Positions 9,830-19,172 of a stretch of 25,598 bases of DNA are shown here, piece after piece. The stretch is from Bigelowiella natans CCMP2755. Its lineage: Eukaryota; Cercozoa; Chlorarachniophyceae. Positions within the stretch are counted from its first letter, which is position 1, and every line of letters starts with the position of its first letter. The notes below the pieces were generated by a model. It made no database searches. It saw only the letters and a list, made by a program, of their open reading frames with translations, and was not told the origin of the DNA. Both the position numbers and the translations under genes were made by a program. The DNA lies in assembly GCA_000320545.1 (NCBI GenBank), contig ADNK01003261.1, positions 1-25,598 on the forward strand. Reading direction: 5' to 3'.

Positions 9830-11013
9830 TACGAGAGAAACACTGTTGATGATCCCTGTTTCACCCCCTATCAGACTACTTAAGATAGAAATGTGCTGCT
9901 GTAATAATGATTGATGGATCACCAGTCAAGAAAGCTTGCGACGTCGTAGAGCACATGTACACGCTTAAGCGTCCTCTTTCCGTACCAGCTGCATCTGTAG
10001 TAGGGGGTTGGGTGGTGAAATTGATGGAATTGGTGTGGATGATAAGAATTAGGCGGAGAAGACTGACTGTGAAATATTTGTCCTCCTCCTCCTCCTCTTC
10101 CTCCTCCTACTCCTACTACTACTACTACTACTCCTACTACTACTACTACTACTACTACCATTACCGTGTGATTTGATCCAGCATAAGAGAACGGTTTATA
10201 GCACTGGACAAATAATTCCCACGCAGAGATCCCAACATTGGATTGTGCCGTCGTATCAACTAAGGAAAGAGCATCATGAGAAGAAGAAGAAGAAGAAGAA
10301 GAAGAAGAAGGTACAGAATACTACGTTCCAGAAACACTGATGATGATGACGACGACGATGATGATGATGACAAAAACCATTCATTCTCACAACCAAGTGA
10401 TCACTTGATGAGAAGAAAACAGAGGTAATAATATTACCTCTACACTAGTTCGTGGGAGGTCTGGTGGAAGCTGGCGACCCTATTATAACAAAGCAATCAC
10501 CATATCATCATCGTCATCATCATCATCATCATCATGCCATTAAACTAAAAAGAGGAATGTACAAAAACAACAACAACAACAACTAAATCTATATCTGCAG
10601 GAGAATTGTTTATTCTACTCCTCCTCCTCCTCCTCCTCTCCTCCCCTCCCCTTTTTTCCGACTAATCGTGTACTGTGCGGTGCGTGACAACTAACCGGTG
10701 GGACTGAAGCAATTTTCAACGCGGTCTGTAGCAGAGCAAGGTCCCTGAAGCTGCTACTGATAAAAGGCCATCCTCCTCCTCCTCCTCCTCCTCCTCCTCC
10801 TCCTCCCTGTGCATGTACCGTACTGCCGTCAGTACCTACCTGTGTGACAACACGTCTTGATGACGATGATGCCGATGCCAATGAATGATGATGATGATGA
10901 TGATGAGGGGCTTCAGCAGCTCTTCGTCCCCTGCTTTTCCCTTCTCCTCCACCGCCGCTTGTTAAAGAATGATGGAACCCAGTAATCGCCACACCCCCCA
11001 AGTACATTGCCAT
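4267..11013 (-). CDS. Gene B: unrecognised protein of about 961 residues, about 28 exons
   Basis: Exons in reading order (window coordinates): 10696-11013, 10438-10479, 10165-10259, 9923-10066, 9656-9695, 9464-9526, 9223-9416, 9081-9170, 8763-8934, 8441-8616, 8197-8285, 7871-7942, 7695-7760, 7546-7664, 7371-7437, 7188-7271, 6946-7035, 6725-6762, 6447-6513, 6338-6367, 6040-6100, 5754-5833, 5690-5717, 5481-5530, 5270-5360, 4887-5220, 4650-4727, 4267-4374. All phases match and the sum is 2886 nt, exactly 962 codons with the stop. Good donors include CAG/GTAGGT (9080), GAA/GTAAGT (4649) and AGAG/GTGAGT (6446). The start ATG (11011-11013) sits in CCAACATGGC, a strong Kozak-like context. The protein begins with Gly/His/Ser-rich disorder, then helical segments, a 14-Asp-like acidic run (9260-9320), and a helical C-terminus. 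I cannot assign a family. Least certain are 8763-8934 (a second frame is also open there), 5690-5833 and 7546-7664. Confidence 0.6.
4540..4609. repeat. Two TA microsatellites
   Basis: 4540-4570 and 4575-4609 in the last intron of gene B. Confidence 0.95.
5558..5610. repeat. GA microsatellite in gene B intron
   Basis: Between coding 5481-5530 and 5690-5717. Confidence 0.95.
6287..6328. repeat. CA microsatellite in gene B intron
   Basis: Close behind the donor GTATGTC of exon 6338-6367. Confidence 0.95.
6692..6724. repeat. CA microsatellite merging with a donor
   Basis: On the minus strand exon 6725-6762 ends in ATG and the donor GTATGTGTG runs straight into the GT repeat. Confidence 0.9.
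7327..7359. repeat. GA microsatellite in gene B intron
   Basis: Between exons 7188-7271 and 7371-7437. Confidence 0.95.
7853..7871. repeat. ACGT tetranucleotide repeat at a donor
   Basis: Palindromic ACGT units; on the minus strand exon 7871-7942 ends and GTACGTACGT begins. Confidence 0.85.
7957..7973. repeat. 17-base C run
   Basis: In the intron between exons 8197-8285 and 7871-7942; poly-G on the transcribed sense strand of gene B. Confidence 0.95.
8395..8465. repeat. Imperfect direct repeat at an exon-intron junction
   Basis: ATTTGTACTGCAATG followed by TTGCCAAGC occurs at 8395-8424 and 8442-8465; the first copy has an extra ATGATG. On the minus strand each copy contains the acceptor-like CATTGCAG. 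One copy lies in the gene B exon 8441-8616, the other in the following intron. Confidence 0.8.
8642..8713. repeat. GA microsatellite in gene B intron
   Basis: Long GA run with two AAG interruptions between exons 8763-8934 and 8441-8616. Confidence 0.95.
8763..9170 (-). CDS. Gene B exons with hydrophobic segment
   Basis: Exon 9081-9170 reads F-N-D-V-V-E-S-P-T-L-L-E-D-A-W-R then V-V-V-L-L-A-G-V-V-F-L-S-S, a possible membrane or buried helix, with donor GTAGGT. Exon 8763-8934 reads G-W-Y-F-V-N-V-N-G-G-S-G and M-L-L-D-I-P-L-V-K-S-Y-F-G-V. In both exons another frame is also open (for 9081-9170 an Arg/Gly/Gln-rich reading), so the peptide is less sure than the exon boundaries. Confidence 0.42.
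9779..9827. repeat. GT then GA microsatellite
   Basis: In the intron between exons 9923-10066 and 9656-9695. Confidence 0.93.
10696..11013 (-). CDS. Gene B first coding exon with Gly, His and Ser runs
   Basis: Encodes M-A-M-Y-L-G-G-V-A-I-T-G, then low complexity: seven His (10885-10907), Ser-rich stretch and twelve Gly (CCT repeat 10771-10806 read on the minus strand), then F-R-D-L-A-L-L-Q-T-A-L-K-I-A-S-V-P-P and donor GTTAGT. The next exon (10438-10479) continues G-R-Q-L-P-P-D-L-P-R-T-S-V-E in phase 0. The frame also stays open upstream to an acceptor-like TTTTGTTAG at 11266-11274, which would add 84 codons of Pro-rich sequence; I prefer the ATG because of its context and because gene C ends just before. 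Confidence 0.5.
10771..10806. repeat. CCT repeat coding a Gly run in gene B
   Basis: Read as GGA on the minus strand inside exon 10696-11013. Confidence 0.8.
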
Positions 11014-11018
11014 GTTGG
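11005..11018 (-). promoter_or_regulatory. Start context of gene B
   Basis: On the minus strand AATACCAACATGGCAATG: A at -3 and G at +4 around the ATG. This favours initiation here over the open Pro-rich frame further upstream. Confidence 0.4.
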
Positions 11019-11352
11019 TATTGGAAACTCTGTGGTGGTAGTGAGTAGCATGAAAGCACGTGTAAGAAGGAGAAGGAGAAGGAGGAGGAGGAGGAGGAGG
11101 AGGAGGAGGAGGAGGAGGAAAGAGAAGAAGAGCAGAGAGTCTTAGAAGGAGTAGTGTATCAAAGTCGATAATATCGAGAGGAGGAGGAGGAGGAGGTGGT
11201 GGAGGAGGAGAAGCTTCATAAGGGAAGAGGGAGGGGTATGTTGTCCTCCACCGTGCTACTACCTTCTAACAAAACACAGCCCAAATATGTTGTTGTTGTT
11301 GTTGTTACACAGAAATAATATCAACAATGTATACTAATACATTTATAAGTCA
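11014..11352. other. Spacer between genes C and B, about 340 bases
   Basis: Presumed promoter and 5' leader of gene B plus the 3' end of gene C. It holds GGA repeats (11075-11118, 11180-11210) and a TTG repeat (11290-11305). On the minus strand CTTATAAATG at about 11339-11348 is TATA-like but lies over 300 bases from the start codon. One minus-strand frame is open through 11265, giving Pro runs; see the first exon of gene B. Confidence 0.35.
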
Positions 11353-12179
11353 TTATCCGCAGCATTGGAAAAGTAGTAGCTCATATTGTTCCGTTAGGCG
11401 GTGTATACTACGACACGCACACATGGGCATCATTCATGGTGCATAGAATAATACTCGAGAGCTTTCAGGGGGCTGAACTCAACTGACGCTTGCTCCTCCA
11501 GCAGGTACCTGGGTGGATTTATGATAACATAACTCTGCTGTTTTGTTTCATCTCTATGGTCGTTTGTCGAGATATCGCTCAGATTGATTGAATAGTAAAA
11601 ACCACGGTGAAGAAAAAGAAGAAGAAGAAGAAGAAGAAGACGCCTCACATGCGGGTAGCTAATAGTGCGTAGTGAAGAACAAAAACTTTCGACGACGACG
11701 ACGACGACGACTTGAACTATCCATAGCAGCATGTAATGCTACACTACATACACACATAGCAGTAGGAATCACATAGCAACGACGAGAACAGTAATGCATC
11801 GAATTCACCGGAGCTTTAACTGTAGTCACATCATTTGTATGACTCGGATTTGAATTACATAATGCTTATTATTGGTAGAAGATCACACTACCCGATGAGT
11901 ATATCTGAATTACGGATGTCTTCGGCGTCTACAAGATCGAACGATTCCGTTCTCTCACCAACATCTCCTGCACCAGTAAATACACCGTGTAATGTTAACT
12001 CTCACTACTATTTAGATTCCACTCAAAGCAGCTGATTTCACATAAGGATTGAATGCACGTGGTGTTTCTAATTGTTGTTATTTTCCACCAATCACGCATA
12101 TCCACGATTCCCCCCGTCTGTTCTTGATTTTCGGAGCTGTCACTCCTCCTCCCCCCCACTCTCTGTCTCTCTCTCTCTG

Positions 12180-12231
<52 letters not shown>

Positions 12232-12793
12232 TTTTCCCCCCCTCCCTCCTCCACCCATTACCAAGCAAGATGTTAGGAAGATCCAATGAAGAGGATGATG
12301 ACGAGGTTTCTGCTGCTGCTGTTGCTGTTGCTTTTGACCCTCTTCCTTCTCCTTCTTCTTCTCTTTCTTCTTTGTTGTCTTTTTGCTCCTCGCTGTTACC
12401 AACTCCCTTCTTACCCTTACGAATCTTTCCCTCACGACCTTGGCTCTTCTTCTTCTTCTCTCCACTTGCTTGTGAGGATGATGATGAGGAAGAAGGGTTA
12501 TTTGACGGAGTATTGCCCCGGATTTTCCGTTTTGAAGCGTTGCTGTGTTGTTCTGTAGCCTCAATAGGTTTGTCGGTCCTTCCAGCACCCTTCTCATCTC
12601 TGATGCTGCTGCTGCTGCCAAGATTAGCATTAATATCCAATACGTTTCTGCTGCTACTGCTGCTGTGGGATGTGCTGTATGCTTGGATACCTATATTAGA
12701 AAATATTGATAGAAAAGGTGGAATATCATATCTTTTGAGTCAGGTCAAAGGAGGAAGGAGGGGGAAATTATGTACAATGCGGAAGGTAGCTAG

Positions 12794-12828
<35 letters not shown>

Positions 12829-12913
12829 ATTGAAATTGACTCTATATTGAATCAGCGAAAGGGAAGAGGAGCAACTCACGGGCATGGGCAGGGGCGAGGA
12901 GGACACGGCAAAC
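11353..12913 (-). CDS. Gene C C-terminal exons
   Basis: 12880-12913 (V-C-R-V-L-L-A-P-A-H-A), 12262-12690 (Ser/Lys/Glu/Ala-rich, ends L-D-L-P-N-I-L-L), 12023-12067 (R-A-F-N-P-Y-V-K-S-A-A-L), 11892-11967 (E-S-F-D-L-V-D-A-E-D-I-R-N-S-D), 11756-11842 (V-K-A-P-V-N-S-M-H-Y-C-S-R-R-C-Y-V-I), 11455-11577 (Y-L-L-E-E-Q-A-S-V-E-F-S-P-L-K-A-L) and 11353-11407 (L-T-E-Q-Y-E-L-L-L-F-Q-C-C-G, TAA). If the last 47-nt intron is not removed, translation would instead stop at 11430. Confidence 0.52.
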
Positions 12914-14057
12914 CTGAGCATTAATAGAGTGAACACCACCAAAGACGATGATTAATTGTGTGTGTATGTGTATGTGTATGTGTGTGTGTGTGTGTGTGTG
13001 CGTGTTGTCGCTAGGCACCACCACCACCACCATCACATTCATCATTACCTCAATATATGCAAGATCTAACGCTCTTTGATTTCTTCTTTTGAGTGAAAGG
13101 CCCTGTGGTGCTGTGGGTCCAGCATCCAAGTAGAATGATCTAAAGAGACAAAAGAACAAGAAGAAGAAGATTTGTGTCAGTATAGAGAGAGATATTTAGA
13201 AGAGCAACAAGAGAAGAAGAATGCGACATACCATACAACTCTCCTAATCTCTTTCTATATATACGAACGACGTCGTTTTTCACCACTACATATTCAACAT
13301 TGATGTGCTACTACTATCACCACCTTGGATCGAGGTTTCGGAGCGCAATGTTGCTTCTTTTAGCTGAGATAGCGAGCGACAGGTTGTTGTTGTTGTTTTT
13401 GTTGCTGGAATCCCCTACAATTTTAGAAGTACTACCTTAATAGTTTTCCTAATATCAATTTCACTGATCCTTAAGACTATTCCGCCCCCCCCCCCCCCCC
13501 CCCCCCACAAATATATACAAAAAATGTGTGTACATATATGTATATATATTTATATACAAGTGTATATTACTTGTACCTGACGATCGCAATTGGTGGCGAC
13601 GCAGCGAGGAGTCGTACTTATCGACATATGTCGTCAACAGTCGTACCTTTCAGGTTTTTAGTGGTCATCAATTTGCATGATGCGAGTTATTTGAAATGGT
13701 AACAATATCGATCATTTATCTCACTAACTTCCTTGTTCGTTAGTTGGTCCTCATAGACGGATAGCTGCTGAGAGAAGAATAGAATCCGCTGCTGGAGGCT
13801 CACACGCACCCGTTGGAACTCTGATGCACATCTTCATTGACAGTAAAGAAAGAGAGAAGTTATTATTGATGATAACGGTTTTTGTTCTATCCGTACTTTT
13901 TCGTGCTTTCTGCCTCACTAAGCTATCATGAAAGCAACGTGAGGGTCGACATGATGCTTTTCTTCATCATCATCATCATCATCATCATACTCTTCATGAT
14001 CGTCACCACCATGCCCATAACCGCCACCATTTATATATCTACCACAACACTCACGGC

Positions 14058-14088
<31 letters not shown>

Positions 14089-15593
14089 AAACTCCACCAC
14101 CCATCATCTTCCCTTTAATAACCCAAATACTGTTAGTACTCTTTCCAAAAGCTGATCCGTTCCTCAGCAAATTCCCATAGAAAGCTGTCCCGTAACTCAG
14201 CCTGATAGAGAGAGAACATCACTCAGACTACTCGTTTTAGTTCAAACGAAGAAGAAGAAGAAGAAAACAATCTTAATGAAGAAAATAGTACCTTCACAGC
14301 CAGAGCCTCTTCCATCGCAGGGTGCATACTTGACGAATATGCCTACATTGTTGTATCTATAATCGACACTTCTCACTAAATTGTTATTATTCTGTGTTTA
14401 AAAGCAGTTCCATATTCTCTATTATTATTAGTTTTACTACAAGTTTGATTCAAAATGAATGGATCACTCCTCACCTCTTCCTCCTCCTCCTCCTCTCCAA
14501 ACGGTAATTCCTCTCGCCTTGACACAAGCACGCCAAAAGCCCATACTTCTCTGGTTGAATTTTTTCCTCTTCTATTAACGCTGTCGTTGTTGCTGCTTCC
14601 AGTTTTTCCTCTTCCTCCTCTTCTTGCTGCACCACCATAGTCATTGGCAGCATTTCTACGTCCTCGTCGTTGTCGTCGTCGTCGTCCATTTGACTGGTGA
14701 CGATCATCGAAGCTTCCACCACCGCTGGGTATGCCTTCTCGCCCATTGTTATGATTTCCACCATGATGATCATCATCTTTGTTGAACTGCTTGTTATCAA
14801 CAAGATCTTCATCATGGTCTCCTCCTCCTCCTCCTCCTCCTCCTCCTCCTCCGTTCTCCCCAAGAAGGATTCTCTTCACCTTTCGCACATCTTCCATAAT
14901 GGGAGCAAGCGCTATGGGGAGGAGCGTATCAGCTTCTGACCTGATGTCTTGTTCTATAGCTTCTCTCTCGTCCTTCTCATCCTGTGTAGAGGAAGAGGAG
15001 GAGTGGTAGTAGTAGGGTGTTATCATTCTCTTTGTTGTCTCCTCCTTCCTTGCTGCTGCTGCTGTCACCCTGCTGTTCCCTTCACGAGACGACGATGACG
15101 ACGACTGCATATCATCAGGTCTATCATCCAGTTGTTTTTTCGTTTTCTCCTCTGTGTCATGGCGAAATTTCATTAGAGTAGTTGTTTTGTTCCTCGTAGT
15201 GTCTTTTGCTGCCTTCCTCAGTGTACGAGCAAGGTGCCTCGAGGAGAGATTTAAATCTTCCACACAAACCTAACGAGAGGGAGGATTGTAGAAAAGGTGA
15301 TCGATATACGTATGGTGAAATGCTGTACGAAGAGAACATAAGATGGCAAGCAGCAGCGGGGACGATAATCGACCGACACATCACCGTATGGAGAAATAAC
15401 AAATAACTAGTTATTGCGTATGAGGATGTTTTCGGTGGAGAGCGTTGATGCTGATATCATATACTACGGAAGAGCACTGGCATCTTTCTGCTCATCATAC
15501 CTCTTTCCTCAAAACTTGTCTAGTCATTGGTTGCTGTTCTATGTTGAATCTCGATGACTTTCTCTTTTCTCTCTCTCCGTCTTCTTTCACACA

Positions 15594-15633
<40 letters not shown>

Positions 15634-16054
15634 TACACCTCTACGACATTGACGATGCTAATTCCCAGAGATGCCAATACACCAGGGTTGTGAAGATCCG
15701 AGAGATACCTTACGTTACACATGATGATGGAAGACGTTAAACGACGACGACGACATGAAAAAAAAGGTAGTATGGTGATCAATTTATCCACCGAAAAAGA
15801 AGAAGTCTATTGTCTTGCTTTGTGATATGATGAGAAGAGATATTGTTAAATTAGAATACGTTCACTATTTATACGTCGGAATGGATTCAAAGAATCAACG
15901 TAAATAGGTGTGTGTCTTATGTTTTCTCTAACAACGCATTCTGCTGTCATGGGCTCTGATCTATCTATTCCCTCCTCCCTCCATCCCTCTCTCCCTTTTA
16001 TATTAAGAAACCCGTCTGGTGCGCCAATCCGCCGCTCCACCGCGCTAAGAACCT

Positions 16055-16086
<32 letters not shown>

Positions 16087-16591
16087 TTTCGTAGGATTAC
16101 TACTTCGGTCAGAGGAACAGAGTCGTCGATTGGGAAAAGGAGAGGAAGGTAGAAGATATTTATTATTTTGGAAGGACACTACTATGCTACCTCACGACTA
16201 TCAACGCTGGGGCCTCCTCCTCCTCCTCCTCCTCCTCCTCCTCCTACTCCTACTCCTCCTCCTCGACCCCTTCCATTGGTGCTCATTGAGTGGTGATGAT
16301 GATGATGATGACGCCGATGATACTGCATATCATCTTCTACATTCATAGCTGAGGGAAAAAGATGATGGTACAGAATGTGATAAGAACAAAGATACTGACA
16401 GATGCTAGGTGCTAGGTAGTAGCAAGTGTGACATATTTGACAAGGATGACGACGATGACAAAGGTTAATTCTGACCAACAACACCATGGTTATAATTGAA
16501 CGAAATGAAGCACCTTCGTGATGGCCATCATCGTCCTCCTCCTCAACAATATGATTTTCATCCATTGATCCTTCTGAACGTTTGTATCCGG

Positions 16592-16625
<34 letters not shown>

Positions 16626-16957
16626 GTCATCAACATCGTCACCATCACCATAGGATATAACGAAGTGGTCACTACTTATACCATCATCATCATCTTTTTC
16701 ATTTACAACATTGCACCATCTCAACATCTCTCAATTTTACACACTAGCTTTGAATAACCTTTTTGTATCCTACCCCCCGGACTCGAAGACGGCATCGACG
16801 CATGATGCGTGTGGTACGAAAATGAAGGGGGAGGCGGAGGCACGGAAAGTCTTTGTGTTAGCGGATGAGCGAGAACATCGAGAGCATTGGCGTTAAACAG
16901 CCCACGGATAAGCATAGATAATTCAAAAGCCTGTTATTATTCATCAATTGTTGTTAA

Positions 16958-16989
<32 letters not shown>

Positions 16990-17682
16990 GATGATGAGAT
17001 GATGATGAGGTCTATGATGTCAAGTAGTAACATTTGGTGGCAAGTAACATATGAACAACCAACATCATAATGATTTTTGATGTTGATACAGCCCTTCTTG
17101 CAATTTCAGGCTGTACTGTTATTGCAGAATACATATGATTTTACTAGTAATGTAGCCTTGAGAAGAAATAATTTGAATTTAGGCAAGAAGGAGGGTTACG
17201 ATGCATTGTGTATTAAAACATCATCATGTATATGTGATAATCATATTTGATAGTAAACTGTAACGGGATCGCTTTGTTTGCTGACGACGTCTGCTACATA
17301 CAGCTACTACCAGCCGACTATTACCACCACCCACCACCACCACCACTACTTTATACTACTTGCTACTACTAGTAGTAACACCTCTTCAGCAAGTAATAAT
17401 CTTCTCTCTTTTGCCGGAGGCTGTGTGTAGGGCTTGAAGCTTGCCTTTCCTGCAACCGACAAGGCAAAATGGGAAAATAGCAGCAGCAGCAGCAGCATAT
17501 AGCAAAGCAACCAACAAATACCAGTATGAGAAAGAAGAAGAAGAAGAAGAAGAAGAAGAAATACGAGAATAGTACATATGAAATTCCTTTGCTGCTTCGA
17601 TAGACAACACGATCATTACCATCACTATACAATCTCCTGATTGCCTTAAAAGGATGATTCTACTCTTCTCTCTCTGTCTCTC

Positions 17683-17739
<57 letters not shown>

Positions 17740-19131
17740 ACCTACCCCTTTTCCTCTTCGGCATATCATCGCTGGGTGGAGCAAATAGTAGCTGTCCCAT
17801 TGTTGCTGCCATATCGTCGTCGTCATTATCGTCGTTTGACGTAGATTCGGTTATGTTCCTTCCTCTATTTTGCGAATGGTGGCTCGATGCTGCTGACACT
17901 GAGGCGGCGTTGTAATCAGATACGGCCTCCTCTTCCTCCTCCTCCTCATCATCATTATCTCCATCTGTTGTTGCTGCTTTCCCTCCATTCTCTCTTACAT
18001 TCGCCCTCGCAGTTCCAACCAGCGTAGAGATTGCTTCAGGAGCGATGCGTGGTCGTCGTAGTCGCCGTTGTTGTGCTGCAGGAAGTCTGTTCTCATCCTG
18101 TTTTGTAGATAATACGGTGCCTCCACTATTGGCTTCTTCTTCTTTTCTTGCTTCTACCTTCTCCTTCCCCTCCTCCTCTGGGACAAGGTAGCTTGCTTTA
18201 AGAAGGAGGAGGTAGATGACCACTTTTAGGGTGATGGTACATGCTAAAGCCAGGCCGTTGTTCTCTTCTTCATTGCTTTCCCCCCTCTGCGAATCGACGA
18301 CGCCAGCAACACCGGCAGAAACTCCTCCACTGGTACTATTACTGCTATTACTACTACTTTCACCTATAGCGCCGTTGTTGATGTTGTTGTTGTTGTTGTT
18401 GTTGTCGTTGCTGCTTCCACGACTGGGAGGATGAATTCCAGATGCGCTAACACCACCTCTACTTCTCCTTGTCCTCCTTCCCGGTGACGTATTTTCTACG
18501 CCGATATCCATCATCTTCTCGTCAGCACTGCTAGAGCCTCTATGTGGCCGTCTATGATGAAGACGACGTGTGTCTCTCTGTTGAGAGGAGGGGGAGGCTG
18601 CTGCTTTGGCAAGGTGGGTTTTAAGGTAATTAATAAGGAGCGAAAAGCTTGCAGTCGCCCGGTCGTATTTTCTGCATGTGAAGGAGAAGGAGATTTTACA
18701 TGAAAATAATATACGTTCATTTCACATCTAATAACTCACCCAAGTCGGAAATCCATAGCAAACATGACAAGATGCTTTAAAGGAAAATCCAAGCCGAACA
18801 CCGCTAGCGCATTCAGAAGATCCTACAGAAGAAGTTAAAAAGGGTTGGAGCACAGAGGTGAAACTTTATTCTTTATACGAATAAGATTAATATTCACAAT
18901 GATATGACAAGTGACATGTACAATCCCAAACAAAAAGCATCATCAGTAGTAGTAGTAGTAGTAGCAGCAGCAGCAGCAGAGCATGAGATTACTCCATGTA
19001 GTTAATAATAACGTGTGTACTACTACTACTACTACTACTACTACACTACTCACGACCTGCTGGTCGCTCTCCAGGCATATCATCGCAGTCACGGTGGACG
19101 CAAACCTATTCAAAGACAACAGAAGAAGAAG

Positions 19132-19172
<41 letters not shown>

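Noticed and set aside
12003-12022. Stop codon after N-P-Y-V-K-S-A-A-L-S-G-I as the end of gene C
   Set aside because: It lies in a 55-nt intron; exons further on (11892-11967 and others) continue in phase with clear coding character.
12072-12833. Plus-strand open frame of 254 codons rich in Ser, Leu and Pro
   Set aside because: It is the shadow of minus-strand exon 12262-12690 plus intron repeats; composition follows TC and GT repeats and the minus frame has splice sites and phase.
13415-13435. A 21-nt intron in gene C
   Set aside because: The next in-phase acceptor with a good pyrimidine tract (CTATCTCAG, 13364) gives a 72-nt intron and a better helix, so the tiny intron is not needed.
13729-14391. 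Nup155-like or SPX-like identity for part of gene C
   Set aside because: Short local resemblances only; the order and spacing of the surrounding exons do not match either family.
14471-14863. Minus-strand frame of 131 codons with Glu and Met runs
   Set aside because: Out-of-frame shadow of the 265-codon exon 14475-15269.
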